From UBA11164 sp002420085 (lineage in GTDB: Bacteria > Pseudomonadota > Gammaproteobacteria > Xanthomonadales > Xanthomonadaceae), in the NCBI GenBank assembly GCA_031976395.1, contig DALYLJ010000008.1, positions 1 through 37,593 on the forward strand: DNA of 37,593 bases, written 5' to 3'. The position numbers and the translations under genes were made by a program. Under the pieces are notes generated by a model, which was not told the origin of the DNA, searched no databases, and saw only the letters and a list, made by a program, of their open reading frames with translations. Below are positions 16,315 to 24,595 of the stretch, piece after piece; the stretch's first letter is position 1, and each line of letters opens with the position of its first letter.

Positions 16315-18246
16315 GTGGCGAATCGACGATTGCGATCGCTCCTGCTACTGGCCAGTCTGTTTGCCCATGGCCAAGCCAGCGCGGCCGACTCCGCAACGGG
16401 TGAGGCGATCACTCCTGCTGCGATCGAGGCGGTGGTGCTTGATCGACAGCGGGTTACCGCCAGCGTTCTGCCGACCACGCCAGCCGCCGCCAGTCAGCAT
16501 GTCACCGTCCTGACCCGCAGCGATCTGGCAGCGGCGCGCGGTCAGAGCCTGTCCGAGATTCTTGCTCGGCAGGCCGGCCTGCACATCGACCGCAGCGCCG
16601 GCAATGCCGGCTTTGCCGCCCTCTACCTGCGCGGAGCCGATCCCAGCCATGTCGTGCTGCTGATTGACCATGTCCGCCAGAACGATCCGCTGTCCTCGCG
16701 CGGCAGCGCGGTCGATCTCAATACCGTGTCGGTCGAGGAGGTCGAGCGGATCGAGATCGTGCGCGGCAATGCCAGCGTTGCCAATGCCGAAGCGATCGCT
16801 GGGTTGATTCACATCTTCACCCGGCGGGATGGTGCCGGCAGCAGCGTCGGGGCCGGCGTCGGTGGCGATGGGTTGCGGGCTGGACGGGCGGCCTGGGCCG
16901 ATGCCAGTGGCGTTCGCGCCAGTGCCACCTGGCGGGAAGAACAGGGCGCGGGCGGTGCCTCGCATCGGCTGCGCTCGGGCAATGCCGGTTGGCAGGGCGG
17001 GTTCGACACGGGTCTGCAGGTGCAGGCTGCGGTCCGATTCAGCGACAGTGACAACACCAGCTTCCCGGACGACAGCGGCGGGTTGCGGCATGCCGTGCTG
17101 CGCAGTCTGGATTCCCGGCGCAGCAACAGCCGACAGGTCTCGCTGCGCGGCGAGTACGCAGCCGATCCCGGTGTTCTTGAAGCACAGGTGCTGACCCTGT
17201 CGCGTAACGGTTGGGACAGCACCCCCGGTGTTGCGCCCGGTGTGCGTGATCCGTTCGGCCTGCCGGCGATCGATGGCAGCAGCGACTATCGCCGCGAGGA
17301 GGCACAACTGGTCTGGCGTCAGGCCCTGGGTCCGGACGCCGAGTTCAGTCTGGGTGGTTGGCATCAGCGCGAACGCGGCCGGTTCGACAGTCTGATCGAT
17401 TTCGGCTTGTTCACCCTGCCCGCAGCCTTCGCCGTGCGTCGGACCAGCACCAGCGGCTTCGCCGAGGCCCGCTGGGAGCCGGGCGCCTGGTCGTTCCAGG
17501 CCGGGGTCCGCTACACCGATCTCGGTGGCGATGCGGCAGCCGGGGACGATCGTGCCAGTCATCCGATGTTCGCGTTCCAGCACAGCCTCGGCCCCGGTCT
17601 GGGCCGCTGGGGTGCTTCGATCGCGCGAGCATCGAAGCCGCCCAGTTTCTTCGCGCTTGGCCAGCCCCTGGTCGGCAACCCGGCACTGCGGCCGGAGCGG
17701 GTGGTTCACCGTGAACTGTTCTACGGCAATGCCGAGGACTCGTCCTGGCCGGTGCGGATCACCCTGTTCAGTGCCCGCTACCGTGATCTGGTCGATTTCG
17801 AGTCCGGTCCGCCGCCGCAGTTGGTCAATCGTGGCCGGATCGAGACCGAGGGTGTCGAATGGCGGGTTGGCCACCGTGCTGCGGCCGGCTGGAATCTGCA
17901 CGTGGAGGGAGCCTGGATGCGCGTGCGCGATCCCGATGGGGCGACCGAGCTGCGCCATCGGCCGAAGATCCAGTTCGGCGCTCAATTCGACGTGCCGCTC
18001 GGGCATGGTCGGGATCTGGCGCTGCTGGTCCGGCATGTCGGCCGCCGCTTCGATTCGTCGATCGCTACCGGTGATCTCTGGTTGCAACCAGCCACCCGTG
18101 TCGATCTCTCGCTGCGCCAGACGATCGGTCCGGCGCGCCTCATCCTCGGTCTGGACAACCTCGGCGATGCCCGCGACGAGGAAACCATCGGCACGCCGAT
18201 GCCCGGCACTCGGGTCCGACTGTTTCTGGAATGGGATCTGTCATGA
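16315..18246 (+). CDS. TonB-dependent outer-membrane receptor, BtuB-like
   Basis: This protein of about 643 residues is an outer-membrane beta-barrel importer energised by TonB-ExbBD. A signal peptide (RRLRSLLLLASLFAHGQASA) is followed by a TonB-box-like AVVLDRQRV and a plug domain with LSEILARQAGLHIDRSAGNAGFA, ADPSHVVLLIDHVR and VEEVERIEIVRGNASVANAEAIAGLIHIFT. The remainder is barrel with a terminal strand VRLFLEWDLS. The size and plug recall BtuB-type receptors, but I see no cobalamin riboswitch upstream, so the substrate is unknown. GTG at 16315 gives a normal signal peptide, with GGAGGG 11 bases upstream. ATG at 16243, with GGAAGG upstream, would add 24 residues and is also possible. The stop overlaps the next start (ATGA, 18243-18246). 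Confidence 0.88.
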   Translation: MANRRLRSLLLLASLFAHGQASAADSATGEAITPAAIEAVVLDRQRVTASVLPTTPAAASQHVTVLTRSDLAAARGQSLSEILARQAGLHIDRSAGNAGFAALYLRGADPSHVVLLIDHVRQNDPLSSRGSAVDLNTVSVEEVERIEIVRGNASVANAEAIAGLIHIFTRRDGAGSSVGAGVGGDGLRAGRAAWADASGVRASATWREEQGAGGASHRLRSGNAGWQGGFDTGLQVQAAVRFSDSDNTSFPDDSGGLRHAVLRSLDSRRSNSRQVSLRGEYAADPGVLEAQVLTLSRNGWDSTPGVAPGVRDPFGLPAIDGSSDYRREEAQLVWRQALGPDAEFSLGGWHQRERGRFDSLIDFGLFTLPAAFAVRRTSTSGFAEARWEPGAWSFQAGVRYTDLGGDAAAGDDRASHPMFAFQHSLGPGLGRWGASIARASKPPSFFALGQPLVGNPALRPERVVHRELFYGNAEDSSWPVRITLFSARYRDLVDFESGPPPQLVNRGRIETEGVEWRVGHRAAAGWNLHVEGAWMRVRDPDGATELRHRPKIQFGAQFDVPLGHGRDLALLVRHVGRRFDSSIATGDLWLQPATRVDLSLRQTIGPARLILGLDNLGDARDEETIGTPMPGTRVRLFLEWDLS

Positions 18247-18962
18247 CTTCGATGACCCCGTCATCGCCATCACCATCGTCGTCGGCGCTGCGATCGCAAC
18301 CGATGCAATGGCTGCGCGCGGTGCTGTTGCTGCTGGTCATGCTTGCCATCGTCGTGCTGCCATTCCTGCTGTGGGGCGATCGGCTCGAACATCGACTTCC
18401 GCTGTGGTTGGCTGGGCTTGATGCCCGCTGGCTGATCGCGCTGGTCGGCATCGCCTTGCTGGTTGCCGACATCGGGCTGCCGGTGCCCAGCAGTGTCATC
18501 GCCATGACCCTGTGCTGGTCGCTCGGGCCGCTCTGGGGTGGCTTGGCGGTGGCGGTCGGCACGCTGCTCGCCTTTGCGGCTGGTTACGGTATCGGTCGTC
18601 TGGTGCCCGAATCGCGGCTGCGCCACTGGGTCGGCGACCCGGTCTGGCAGCGAATGACCGCTCTGGCCCATCGGCGTGCCCTGTGGTGGATCGTGATGGC
18701 GCGTCCGCTGCCGGTCTTGGCCGAGGTCAGTGCGGTCCTGGTCGGGGTGTGGCGGGTGCCGCTGCTGCCGGCGTTCGCTTCGGCCACCCTGGCCTCGGTG
18801 CTGCTCGCGATCGGCTATGCCCTCAGTGCCTGGCTGGGCCGACAGACGCCCGGCGGACTGTCGATCCTGGTCTTCGCGCTGGCCTTGCCGGCCCTGTTCT
18901 GGCTGGCGTCGCGGCGGCTGCTCGGTCCGGTATCCGGCGCTGCACAGCAGGCCAATCGATGA
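18243..18962 (+). CDS. VTT/DedA-like integral membrane protein
   Basis: This 239-residue polytopic protein resembles the TVP38/TMEM64 and DedA (VTT/SNARE-associated) superfamily. An N-terminal helix (AVLLLLVMLAIVVLPFLLWG) is followed by LVADIGLPVPSSVIAMTLCWSLGPLWGGLAVAVGTLLAFAAGYGIGRL, which has the family's 'P-x-P-S-x-x-x' re-entrant loop and the glycine-rich helix. A second loop, WWIVMARPLPVLAEVSAVLVGVWRVP, carries the conserved Arg-Pro. VTT proteins are implicated in lipid scrambling or membrane homeostasis. The gene overlaps both the receptor stop and a small downstream ORF by ATGA junctions, so it is translationally embedded in the run. Its role here is unknown. Confidence 0.8.
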   Translation: MTSMTPSSPSPSSSALRSQPMQWLRAVLLLLVMLAIVVLPFLLWGDRLEHRLPLWLAGLDARWLIALVGIALLVADIGLPVPSSVIAMTLCWSLGPLWGGLAVAVGTLLAFAAGYGIGRLVPESRLRHWVGDPVWQRMTALAHRRALWWIVMARPLPVLAEVSAVLVGVWRVPLLPAFASATLASVLLAIGYALSAWLGRQTPGGLSILVFALALPALFWLASRRLLGPVSGAAQQANR

Positions 18963-19123
18963 ATCGCCTGTACCGATCCGGTCTGGCGAGTGCGGCCTGG
19001 CGCCTGGTCGGCGCTCGGCTGGCCGAGCGGCATCGTGATAACGCATGGCTTCGGCGCCCGAGCCGTTGCCGGGTCCAGCGGCTGACCGCTGCCGGTTTGT
19101 TTCCTGCAAGGAGGACTGCATGA
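18959..19123 (+). CDS. Possible 54-residue small protein, coupled at both ends
   Basis: A 54-codon frame starts in an ATGA overlap with the VTT stop (18959-18962) and ends in an ATGA overlap with the ferritin-like start (19120-19123), so it fills the 157-bp gap exactly. The product (MNRLYRSGLASAAWRLVGAR... to ...LFPARRTA) is very rich in Arg and Ala, with no recognisable domain or convincing membrane helix. The upstream ribosome-binding site is modest (AGCAGG). The double overlap argues for a real gene or a translational-coupling leader; chance in a high-GC region is the main alternative. Confidence 0.4.
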   Translation: MNRLYRSGLASAAWRLVGARLAERHRDNAWLRRPSRCRVQRLTAAGLFPARRTA

Positions 19124-20154
19124 TCCGTCTCGATCGCAGCTTGATCCAGTGCCCATCCGACGACTTCGATACGCGCCTGGCGGCCCTGCGGGGCAAACTC
19201 CAGAAGGCGATCGAACTGGAGCACTCGACGATCCCGCCCTACCTGTACGCGCTGTACTCGATCAAGGACAACAGCAACCTGGAAATCGCCGCGTTGATGC
19301 TGTCGGTGATCAAGCAGGAAATGCTGCACATGTCCCTGGTCTGCAACGTGCTCAATGCCGTCGGCGGGGCGCCCCGGATCGATGATCCGGCCTTCATTCC
19401 GAGCTATCCCGGACACCTGCCCGGTGGGGTCGAGGCAGGGCTGGTCGTGCCACTCGCGCCGTTGTCCAAGCAGGTGGTCCGGGATGTGTTCATGGTGATC
19501 GAAGCACCGGACAGCACACTGGATGGTGATCCGCCCTCCGATGAAGGCATCACCATCGGCCAGTTCTACCGACATCTGCAGGCCGAGATCGTCGCGCTCA
19601 ATCATCAGCGCGACATCTTCACCGGTGATCGGGCGCGGCAACTGCGGGTCGGTTTTGCCGAATTGCAGGATGCCGGGGTGATCGATCAGGTCTCTGCCTT
19701 GCGGGCGATCGAGACCATCATCGATCAGGGCGAGGGCACCCGGGTCAGTCCGTTCGATGGCAAGGATGAACTGTCGCACTACTACCGATTCGCCGAGATC
19801 TACCATGGTCGGGCGCTGGTGGCCAATCCGGACCCGCAGGCAGGCTCGGCGCCCTGGCTGTTCATCGGTCATCCGATCCGCTTCGACCCGGCTGGCGTCC
19901 AGCCGGTGATCGTCAACCCGTCGTCGGCGAGCTACCACGAGCACCCGCAACTGGCCGAGCTGAACCACGATTTCAATCGTGGTTATTCCGACCTGTTGCG
20001 CAAGCTGCACCAGGTGTTCAACGGCCAACCGGACTGGCTCGGTCCGGCCCTGCTGGAGATGCAGGCGCTCAAGCAGCAGGCACGGCTGTTGATGAGCCGG
20101 GAGATCGTACCCGGTCAGACCGCTGGCCCAACCTTCGACTACCTCCCGGCCTGA
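19120..20154 (+). CDS. VioB-type ferritin-like protein, paralogue 1
   Basis: This 344-residue protein belongs to the ferritin-like group that includes the C-terminal part of VioB/RebD (iminophenyl-pyruvate or chromopyrrolate dimer synthases; PF12902-like). Metal-ligand-type residues are in the family positions: Glu32/Glu34/His35 in IELEHSTIPPYLYALYSI, Glu67 and His70 in KQEMLHMSLVCNVLNAVGG, then DQGEG (202-206) and HYYRF starting at His220. PSYPGHLPGGVEAGLVVPLAPL follows the second helix. AAGGAGG at 19109-19115 fixes the ATG at 19120. There is no signal peptide. It is a clear paralogue of the gene at 26552, with collinear motifs. Chemistry is unknown; an oxidative dimerisation or oxygenase reaction is a guess from the family. 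Confidence 0.85.
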   Translation: MIRLDRSLIQCPSDDFDTRLAALRGKLQKAIELEHSTIPPYLYALYSIKDNSNLEIAALMLSVIKQEMLHMSLVCNVLNAVGGAPRIDDPAFIPSYPGHLPGGVEAGLVVPLAPLSKQVVRDVFMVIEAPDSTLDGDPPSDEGITIGQFYRHLQAEIVALNHQRDIFTGDRARQLRVGFAELQDAGVIDQVSALRAIETIIDQGEGTRVSPFDGKDELSHYYRFAEIYHGRALVANPDPQAGSAPWLFIGHPIRFDPAGVQPVIVNPSSASYHEHPQLAELNHDFNRGYSDLLRKLHQVFNGQPDWLGPALLEMQALKQQARLLMSREIVPGQTAGPTFDYLPA

Positions 20155-20173
20155 TCACACGGAGAACGCAGGC

Positions 20174-21853
20174 ATGACCCCGAGCAACTGGTGGATGTTC
20201 CATGGCAATACCGAACACAGCGGGCTGGTGCAGGGCAGCCGGATCCGGCGCGATACGATCGATCGCTTCGGCCTTCTGCATGACATTCCGATTCCCGGTC
20301 CGGTGCTGTCGGTTCCGGCTGTGGTCGATGGCCATGTCTATGTCGGGCTTGCCAACAATCACGATCTGCCCGGCGCGAATGGCGGCAAGTTTCTGAAGAT
20401 CGATCTGCGGACCGGCGCCACCGTCGCCGAGTTCGAGTGGCCGATCGATCCGCGCGAGGGCGACAGCCATGGTTTCATGGGCATGGGCTGCACGCCGGCG
20501 GTCTGGAACGGCGGGGTCTATTTCAGTGCCTTCAACGGCAAGTTCTACTGCCTGAACCAGACCGACCTCGGGCTACGCTGGGTGGTCGATCTGCGCCATG
20601 CCGATCCGGCCTTCAATCAGCCGGTATCGAACCTCGGCGAGCCGCTGCCGAATCCACCCGCCGCCGGCTGGTCATCGCCGGTGATCGCCTCGGCCGATGG
20701 CAACAATGGCCTGGTCTTCGTCGGCATGGGTGAAGGCGAGAATCCGGGCTGCTTCGGGTTCGTCTACGCGCTCGATGCCCTGACCGGGCAGGTGCAGTGG
20801 ATCCATTGCACCTGCCAGTTCGAGGAAGGCGTTGCCAATGCCCCGAACGTGCTGCCACCCAGTGTGGTCACTGGAACGCCGCCAGCCCCGTTCTCGGTCG
20901 GGCCGCGCGATCCGGTGATCCGGGGGGCCTCGGTCTGGTCATCGATCGCCTACGATGCCCGACTCGACCGGCTGTATTGCGCGACCGGTAATCCGGTGCC
21001 GGACGGCCCGCTGCCGACCAAGGGCTTTTCCAATGGCATCCTCGCGCTGGATGCCAGCAGTGGTGAGTTTCGCGGGTTCTTCCAGCCGCCACCGGATAGC
21101 AGCTACCGGGCGACCGATGTCGATGTCGATTTCGGTGGCTCGCCGACCCTGTACACCCTGAACGGCCGCCGGGTGGTCGCCGCAGGCTGCAAGAACGGGG
21201 GGTTCTTCGTGCTTGATGCTGCGACTCTGGAGCTGCTCAACTGGCGACAGTTGCTGCCCTATTACAACGATGGCCGTCAGATTCCGAGCGTCGATCCCCA
21301 TGTGGGTCCGAATGATCAACGCATGGATCCATTTGTTCCGAATCGGATGTCCGACGACATCGATCAGGAAAATTATTCCGGCACCTACAGTACCGCCGCC
21401 GTTCACGTCGGCCTGGGTCGTCTGTTCGTCGGGGTCGGTGGCAACAACTACCACAATGTCCAGGCCGGCATCGACTACGCCACGACACCCTTCCTGCGAG
21501 CGCTCGACTGGCAGAGTCTGGCCGATGCCTGGCCGATGGATGACGGCGATCCACGCCGCTACCGGGAGGCACAGCCGCCGATGTACCGCACGCCGGGCGA
21601 GTCCGGACTCAGTTCGCCGGCCGTGGTCAACGATGTGGTGTTCTGTTCGACCTCGAAGATCGCCGTCTATGCCTTCGATGCCTACAGCGGGCGGATGCTC
21701 TGGCAGGACGATCTGGGCGAACAGACCGGCGGCATGAATGGCGGTTACGGCTACTGTCTCGGTCCCGCCGTCAGCGGCGATTACGTGGTCGCAGGTGCCC
21801 TGGTGTTCGGTCGCCGGGGCGGTGTGTTGCGCATCTACGGTCTGCGCGAGTGA
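20174..21853 (+). CDS. PQQ-type beta-propeller protein
   Basis: This 559-residue protein is built from PQQ/quinoprotein-like beta-propeller blades. It opens with NWWMFHGNTEHSG, like the first blade of quinoprotein alcohol dehydrogenases, and repeats short strands ending in patterns such as GKFLKIDLRTGATVAEFEW, GFVYALDALTGQVQWIH, NGILALDASSGEFRGFF and IAVYAFDAYSGRMLWQDDLG. Two adjacent cysteines flank a Thr in HCTCQF, but no CxxCH haem site is present. Unlike most quinoprotein dehydrogenases it has no visible signal peptide, so it may be cytoplasmic. It lies 19 bases after the first ferritin-like gene and seven before the MntP-like gene. Whether it binds PQQ or is only a scaffold cannot be told from sequence alone. 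Confidence 0.8.
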   Translation: MTPSNWWMFHGNTEHSGLVQGSRIRRDTIDRFGLLHDIPIPGPVLSVPAVVDGHVYVGLANNHDLPGANGGKFLKIDLRTGATVAEFEWPIDPREGDSHGFMGMGCTPAVWNGGVYFSAFNGKFYCLNQTDLGLRWVVDLRHADPAFNQPVSNLGEPLPNPPAAGWSSPVIASADGNNGLVFVGMGEGENPGCFGFVYALDALTGQVQWIHCTCQFEEGVANAPNVLPPSVVTGTPPAPFSVGPRDPVIRGASVWSSIAYDARLDRLYCATGNPVPDGPLPTKGFSNGILALDASSGEFRGFFQPPPDSSYRATDVDVDFGGSPTLYTLNGRRVVAAGCKNGGFFVLDAATLELLNWRQLLPYYNDGRQIPSVDPHVGPNDQRMDPFVPNRMSDDIDQENYSGTYSTAAVHVGLGRLFVGVGGNNYHNVQAGIDYATTPFLRALDWQSLADAWPMDDGDPRRYREAQPPMYRTPGESGLSSPAVVNDVVFCSTSKIAVYAFDAYSGRMLWQDDLGEQTGGMNGGYGYCLGPAVSGDYVVAGALVFGRRGGVLRIYGLRE

Positions 21854-21860
21854 GGCGGCC

Positions 21861-22403
21861 ATGTTGGAACTGATGATCTTCGGACTGCTTGCCGGTCTGG
21901 ACAATCTCCAGGTCAGTGCTGCCCTGTCGCTGTTGCCGCTCGAACGCCGCCGCCTGCATCTGCTGGCGGCGGCGTTCTGCGTCGGTGAGATCGGCGGTGC
22001 CCTGCTTGGCTTGCTGCTCGGTCGAACCCTGCTTGCTCTGTTGCAACCCACCGCCGAGTGGTTGGCGCCCAGCGTCATGCTCGGCTGCGGTCTGGCCCTG
22101 CTTTGGCTGGCCCTGCGTCGGGAGGGGCCAGACCCGGTCCGGTTCATCGATCGGCCGGCCCTGCTGATCGCCCTGCCGTTGACCTTGAGCATCGATAACG
22201 TCATCGCCGGTACCGCGATCGGGGTGGCTGGATACCCGCTGGTGATGGCGGCCCTGGTGGTCGGCTCGATCAGCGCTGCAATGGCCTGTGCCGGCCTGTA
22301 TGCCGGTCATTGGGCGCGCCGTTTCCTGCCCGATCGGATCGAGGCCGTGGTCGGCATCTATCTGAGCCTGCTCGCCGTGCGTGCGTTCTGGATGGAGGTC
22401 TGA
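21861..22403 (+). CDS. MntP-like manganese efflux family membrane protein
   Basis: This 180-residue membrane protein has about six hydrophobic helices and resembles the MntP manganese exporter family. Two similar halves begin with GLDNLQVSAAL (Asp14) and SIDNVIAGTAIG (Asp112), which correspond in place to the acidic residues in MntP helices 1 and 4. A charged central loop (RREGPDPVRFIDRP) separates them. The ATG lies seven bases after the beta-propeller stop and the next gene follows four bases later, so it is part of the unit. Placement between putative metalloenzymes suggests metal or small-molecule export linked to them. The Asn after each Asp differs from the usual Ala/Ser and may mean altered specificity. 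Confidence 0.75.
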   Translation: MLELMIFGLLAGLDNLQVSAALSLLPLERRRLHLLAAAFCVGEIGGALLGLLLGRTLLALLQPTAEWLAPSVMLGCGLALLWLALRREGPDPVRFIDRPALLIALPLTLSIDNVIAGTAIGVAGYPLVMAALVVGSISAAMACAGLYAGHWARRFLPDRIEAVVGIYLSLLAVRAFWMEV

Positions 22404-22407
22404 TCCG

Positions 22408-23904
22408 GTGACCATGCAGGTTTTCGTCGATGGTTTCAATTTTCCGACCAGCATCGCGGTCGCCCTTGATGGCACGCTCTACCTGGCCGAGTCCGGCCTG
22501 GCCTTCGCGGGCGCGCCGCCGGGCGGGGTGATCTGGCGGATCCTGGCCGATGGTCGTCGCGAGCGCGTGTTCGATGGTCTGCGGGCACCGGTCAACGGAC
22601 TGCTCTGGCATGCCGACGGTCTGATCATTTCAGAGGGCGGTCACCCCGGTCGGATCCTGCGCCTGGATCTGGACCGTGGCGACTGCCAGGTTCTGGTCGA
22701 TGGCCTGCCCGGATTCGGCAACTATCACACCAACATGGTTGCGCTCGGTCCGGATGGTCGGTTTTATTTCAGCCAGGGCGCGATGACCAACACCGCCGTG
22801 ATGGGACCGGATTCGATCGATCTGGCCTGGCTGGGCGAGCGTGAGCACAACGCCGACATCCCCGGTTACGACATCGAACTGGCCGATGTGGTCGGAATCA
22901 GCCCAGGACCGGATGGTCAGCCGACCCGGACCGGTGCCTTTGCGCCGTTCGGCAGTGTCCATCCGCCCGGAACCCGGTTGCCTGGACGGACCCCATGCAC
23001 CGCTGCGGTGCTGCGCTGCAATCCCGATGGCAGCGGCCTGGAGTTGTTCGCCTGGGGGCTGCGCAATGCCTATGGCCTGGGTTTCCTGCCCGATGGCCGC
23101 TTGCTGGCAACCGATCAGGGCGCCGATGTGCGCGGCCTGCGACCGGTCTGGAATTGCCCGGATTTTCTGTATGAGGTGAAGCCGGGCGCCTGGTATGGCT
23201 GGCCGGACCATTTCGGTGGTCTGGCCATCGACCATCCGCGTTTTCGCGGCCCCGACGGTCGCGCCCAGTCACCGGTGCTGGCTCGGCATGACCTGCTGCC
23301 GCCCCCGGAACGTGCCGTGCTGGAGTTCGACGTCAATGCCTGCGCGGTGAAGTTCGCGGTGATTCCGCCGGGTGTGGCACATGCCGGTGATCTGGTGGTC
23401 GCCCAGTTCGGCGACGAGCGGCCGATGACCGGGCCGGCCGGCCCGCAGGTCGCACGCAATCTGGTCCGTGTTGCGGTGGCTGACTGGAGCCTGCATTCGG
23501 TCACCGCCGATGGTCCGCTGCGTCCGCTCGACGTGGCGTTTTCAGCCGACGGTGCATGGCTGTATGTGGTCGATTTTGGTGCCTTCGAGTTCACTGCGGC
23601 CAAGCGCATCGAGGCCCGTGCCGGCAGCGGCCGGCTGTGGCGCATGCCGGCCGCCACATTGGAGCAGACGACGATGATGACCCGGGTTTCGTTCGAGCGC
23701 GATATCGCGCCGCTGTTCGTGCAGTACCGCGCCTCGATGTTGTGGCGATTGGACCTGTCGAACTACGAGGACATGAAGTTGAATGCCGACATGATCCTCT
23801 CGCAGATCGACAGCCAGAGCATGCCGCCGCCGCCGTACCCGCCGATGACCCCGACCCAGATCGTGCTGTTCAAAGCCTGGATGCAGCAGGGCTTCCCGCC
23901 CTGA
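22408..23904 (+). CDS. Sorbosone-dehydrogenase-like propeller with haem-less cytochrome-like tail
   Basis: This 498-residue protein has an N-terminal six-bladed propeller of the glucose/sorbosone dehydrogenase or SMP-30/NHL type. Segments include FNFPTSIAVALDGTLYLAE, PVNGLLWHADGLIIS, the late WGLRNAYGLGFLPDGRLLATDQGAD (a family hallmark) and PLDVAFSADGAWLYVVDFG. From about residue 430, VSFERDIAPLFVQYRASM...SMPPPPYPPMTPTQIVLFKAWMQQGFPP looks like a cytochrome-c-type domain, including the methionine-bearing SMPPP and terminal helix, but the CxxCH haem site is absent. GTG at 22408 is preferred to ATG at 22414 because GGAGG (22394-22398) is nine bases from it. No signal peptide is visible. The substrate is unknown. 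Confidence 0.78.
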   Translation: MTMQVFVDGFNFPTSIAVALDGTLYLAESGLAFAGAPPGGVIWRILADGRRERVFDGLRAPVNGLLWHADGLIISEGGHPGRILRLDLDRGDCQVLVDGLPGFGNYHTNMVALGPDGRFYFSQGAMTNTAVMGPDSIDLAWLGEREHNADIPGYDIELADVVGISPGPDGQPTRTGAFAPFGSVHPPGTRLPGRTPCTAAVLRCNPDGSGLELFAWGLRNAYGLGFLPDGRLLATDQGADVRGLRPVWNCPDFLYEVKPGAWYGWPDHFGGLAIDHPRFRGPDGRAQSPVLARHDLLPPPERAVLEFDVNACAVKFAVIPPGVAHAGDLVVAQFGDERPMTGPAGPQVARNLVRVAVADWSLHSVTADGPLRPLDVAFSADGAWLYVVDFGAFEFTAAKRIEARAGSGRLWRMPAATLEQTTMMTRVSFERDIAPLFVQYRASMLWRLDLSNYEDMKLNADMILSQIDSQSMPPPPYPPMTPTQIVLFKAWMQQGFPP

Positions 23905-23947
23905 TCGGCGAACCCAGAACTTGCTCATTAACGAGAGGTGCAGTGCC

Positions 23948-24493
23948 ATGACACGCCACACGACGCGCAAGAAACCAGGCAGCAAAGGGACCGATGATTC
24001 CGGAACATCGCCTTCGATCATCGGCACCTGGGCCATGATCGAAGCCTGGGACATCGGTGACGATCCCGCTCATCCGAAGAAGAAGACCTGGCCCTGGGGC
24101 CGGCCGCCGGCGGGCTATTGGGTCTACGACCGCAGCGGCCATTTCAGCCTGATGATCTCCCGCAATCCACCGCTGCCGATTCCGACCGATCCGTTCAGCG
24201 GCCAGCCCCAGCCGAGTTGGCTGAGTCCGGCCGCGCCCTGGCAGGTGCCCGAGTCATTGCTGATCGAAAGTTTCAGTACCGCACAGCCCTACGCCTACTT
24301 CGGCACCTATCAGGTGATCCCGGATGCCACCGACCCGGAGCACGCCGGGGTCATCGAGCACACGGTAGTGGCCGATCTGCTGCGGGCCTACACCGGAACC
24401 GTGCAGAAACGACCCTACAGATTCAATGGCAACGATGTTCTCGATATCGGCGTGCCTGGTCAGTACCTGCGCCGCCTGCAACGGCTGAGCTGA
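23948..24493 (+). CDS. Lipocalin-like domain protein
   Basis: This 181-residue protein matches the bacterial lipocalin-like family (PF13924-type): IIGTWAMIEAWD at the start, GYWVYDRSGHFSLMISRNPP in the second strand pair, YAYFGTYQV in the middle and VIEHTVVADLL...YTGTVQKRPYRFNGNDVLDI near the end. A Lys/Gly/Ser-rich N-terminus of about 25 residues replaces any signal peptide, so it is probably cytoplasmic. Such domains bind small hydrophobic ligands or act as small enzymes. Within this cluster it could carry or modify an intermediate. GAGAGG upstream of the ATG serves as the ribosome-binding site. Confidence 0.75.
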   Translation: MTRHTTRKKPGSKGTDDSGTSPSIIGTWAMIEAWDIGDDPAHPKKKTWPWGRPPAGYWVYDRSGHFSLMISRNPPLPIPTDPFSGQPQPSWLSPAAPWQVPESLLIESFSTAQPYAYFGTYQVIPDATDPEHAGVIEHTVVADLLRAYTGTVQKRPYRFNGNDVLDIGVPGQYLRRLQRLS

Positions 24494-24595
24494 GCCAGTG
24501 CTGATCGTTCGGCAGCGTGCTGCCACCACCACCCTCCCAGCCCGTCCACCCTCCGGCCATCAAGCCCGCCACCGAGTCGAGACAGGAGATCCGTC

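Noticed and set aside
24510..24525. Rho-independent terminator between the lipocalin-like and VioB-N-like genes
   Set aside because: GGCAGC/GCTGCC can pair, but the loop is only two to four bases, no T-tract follows and the flanking genes look co-transcribed.
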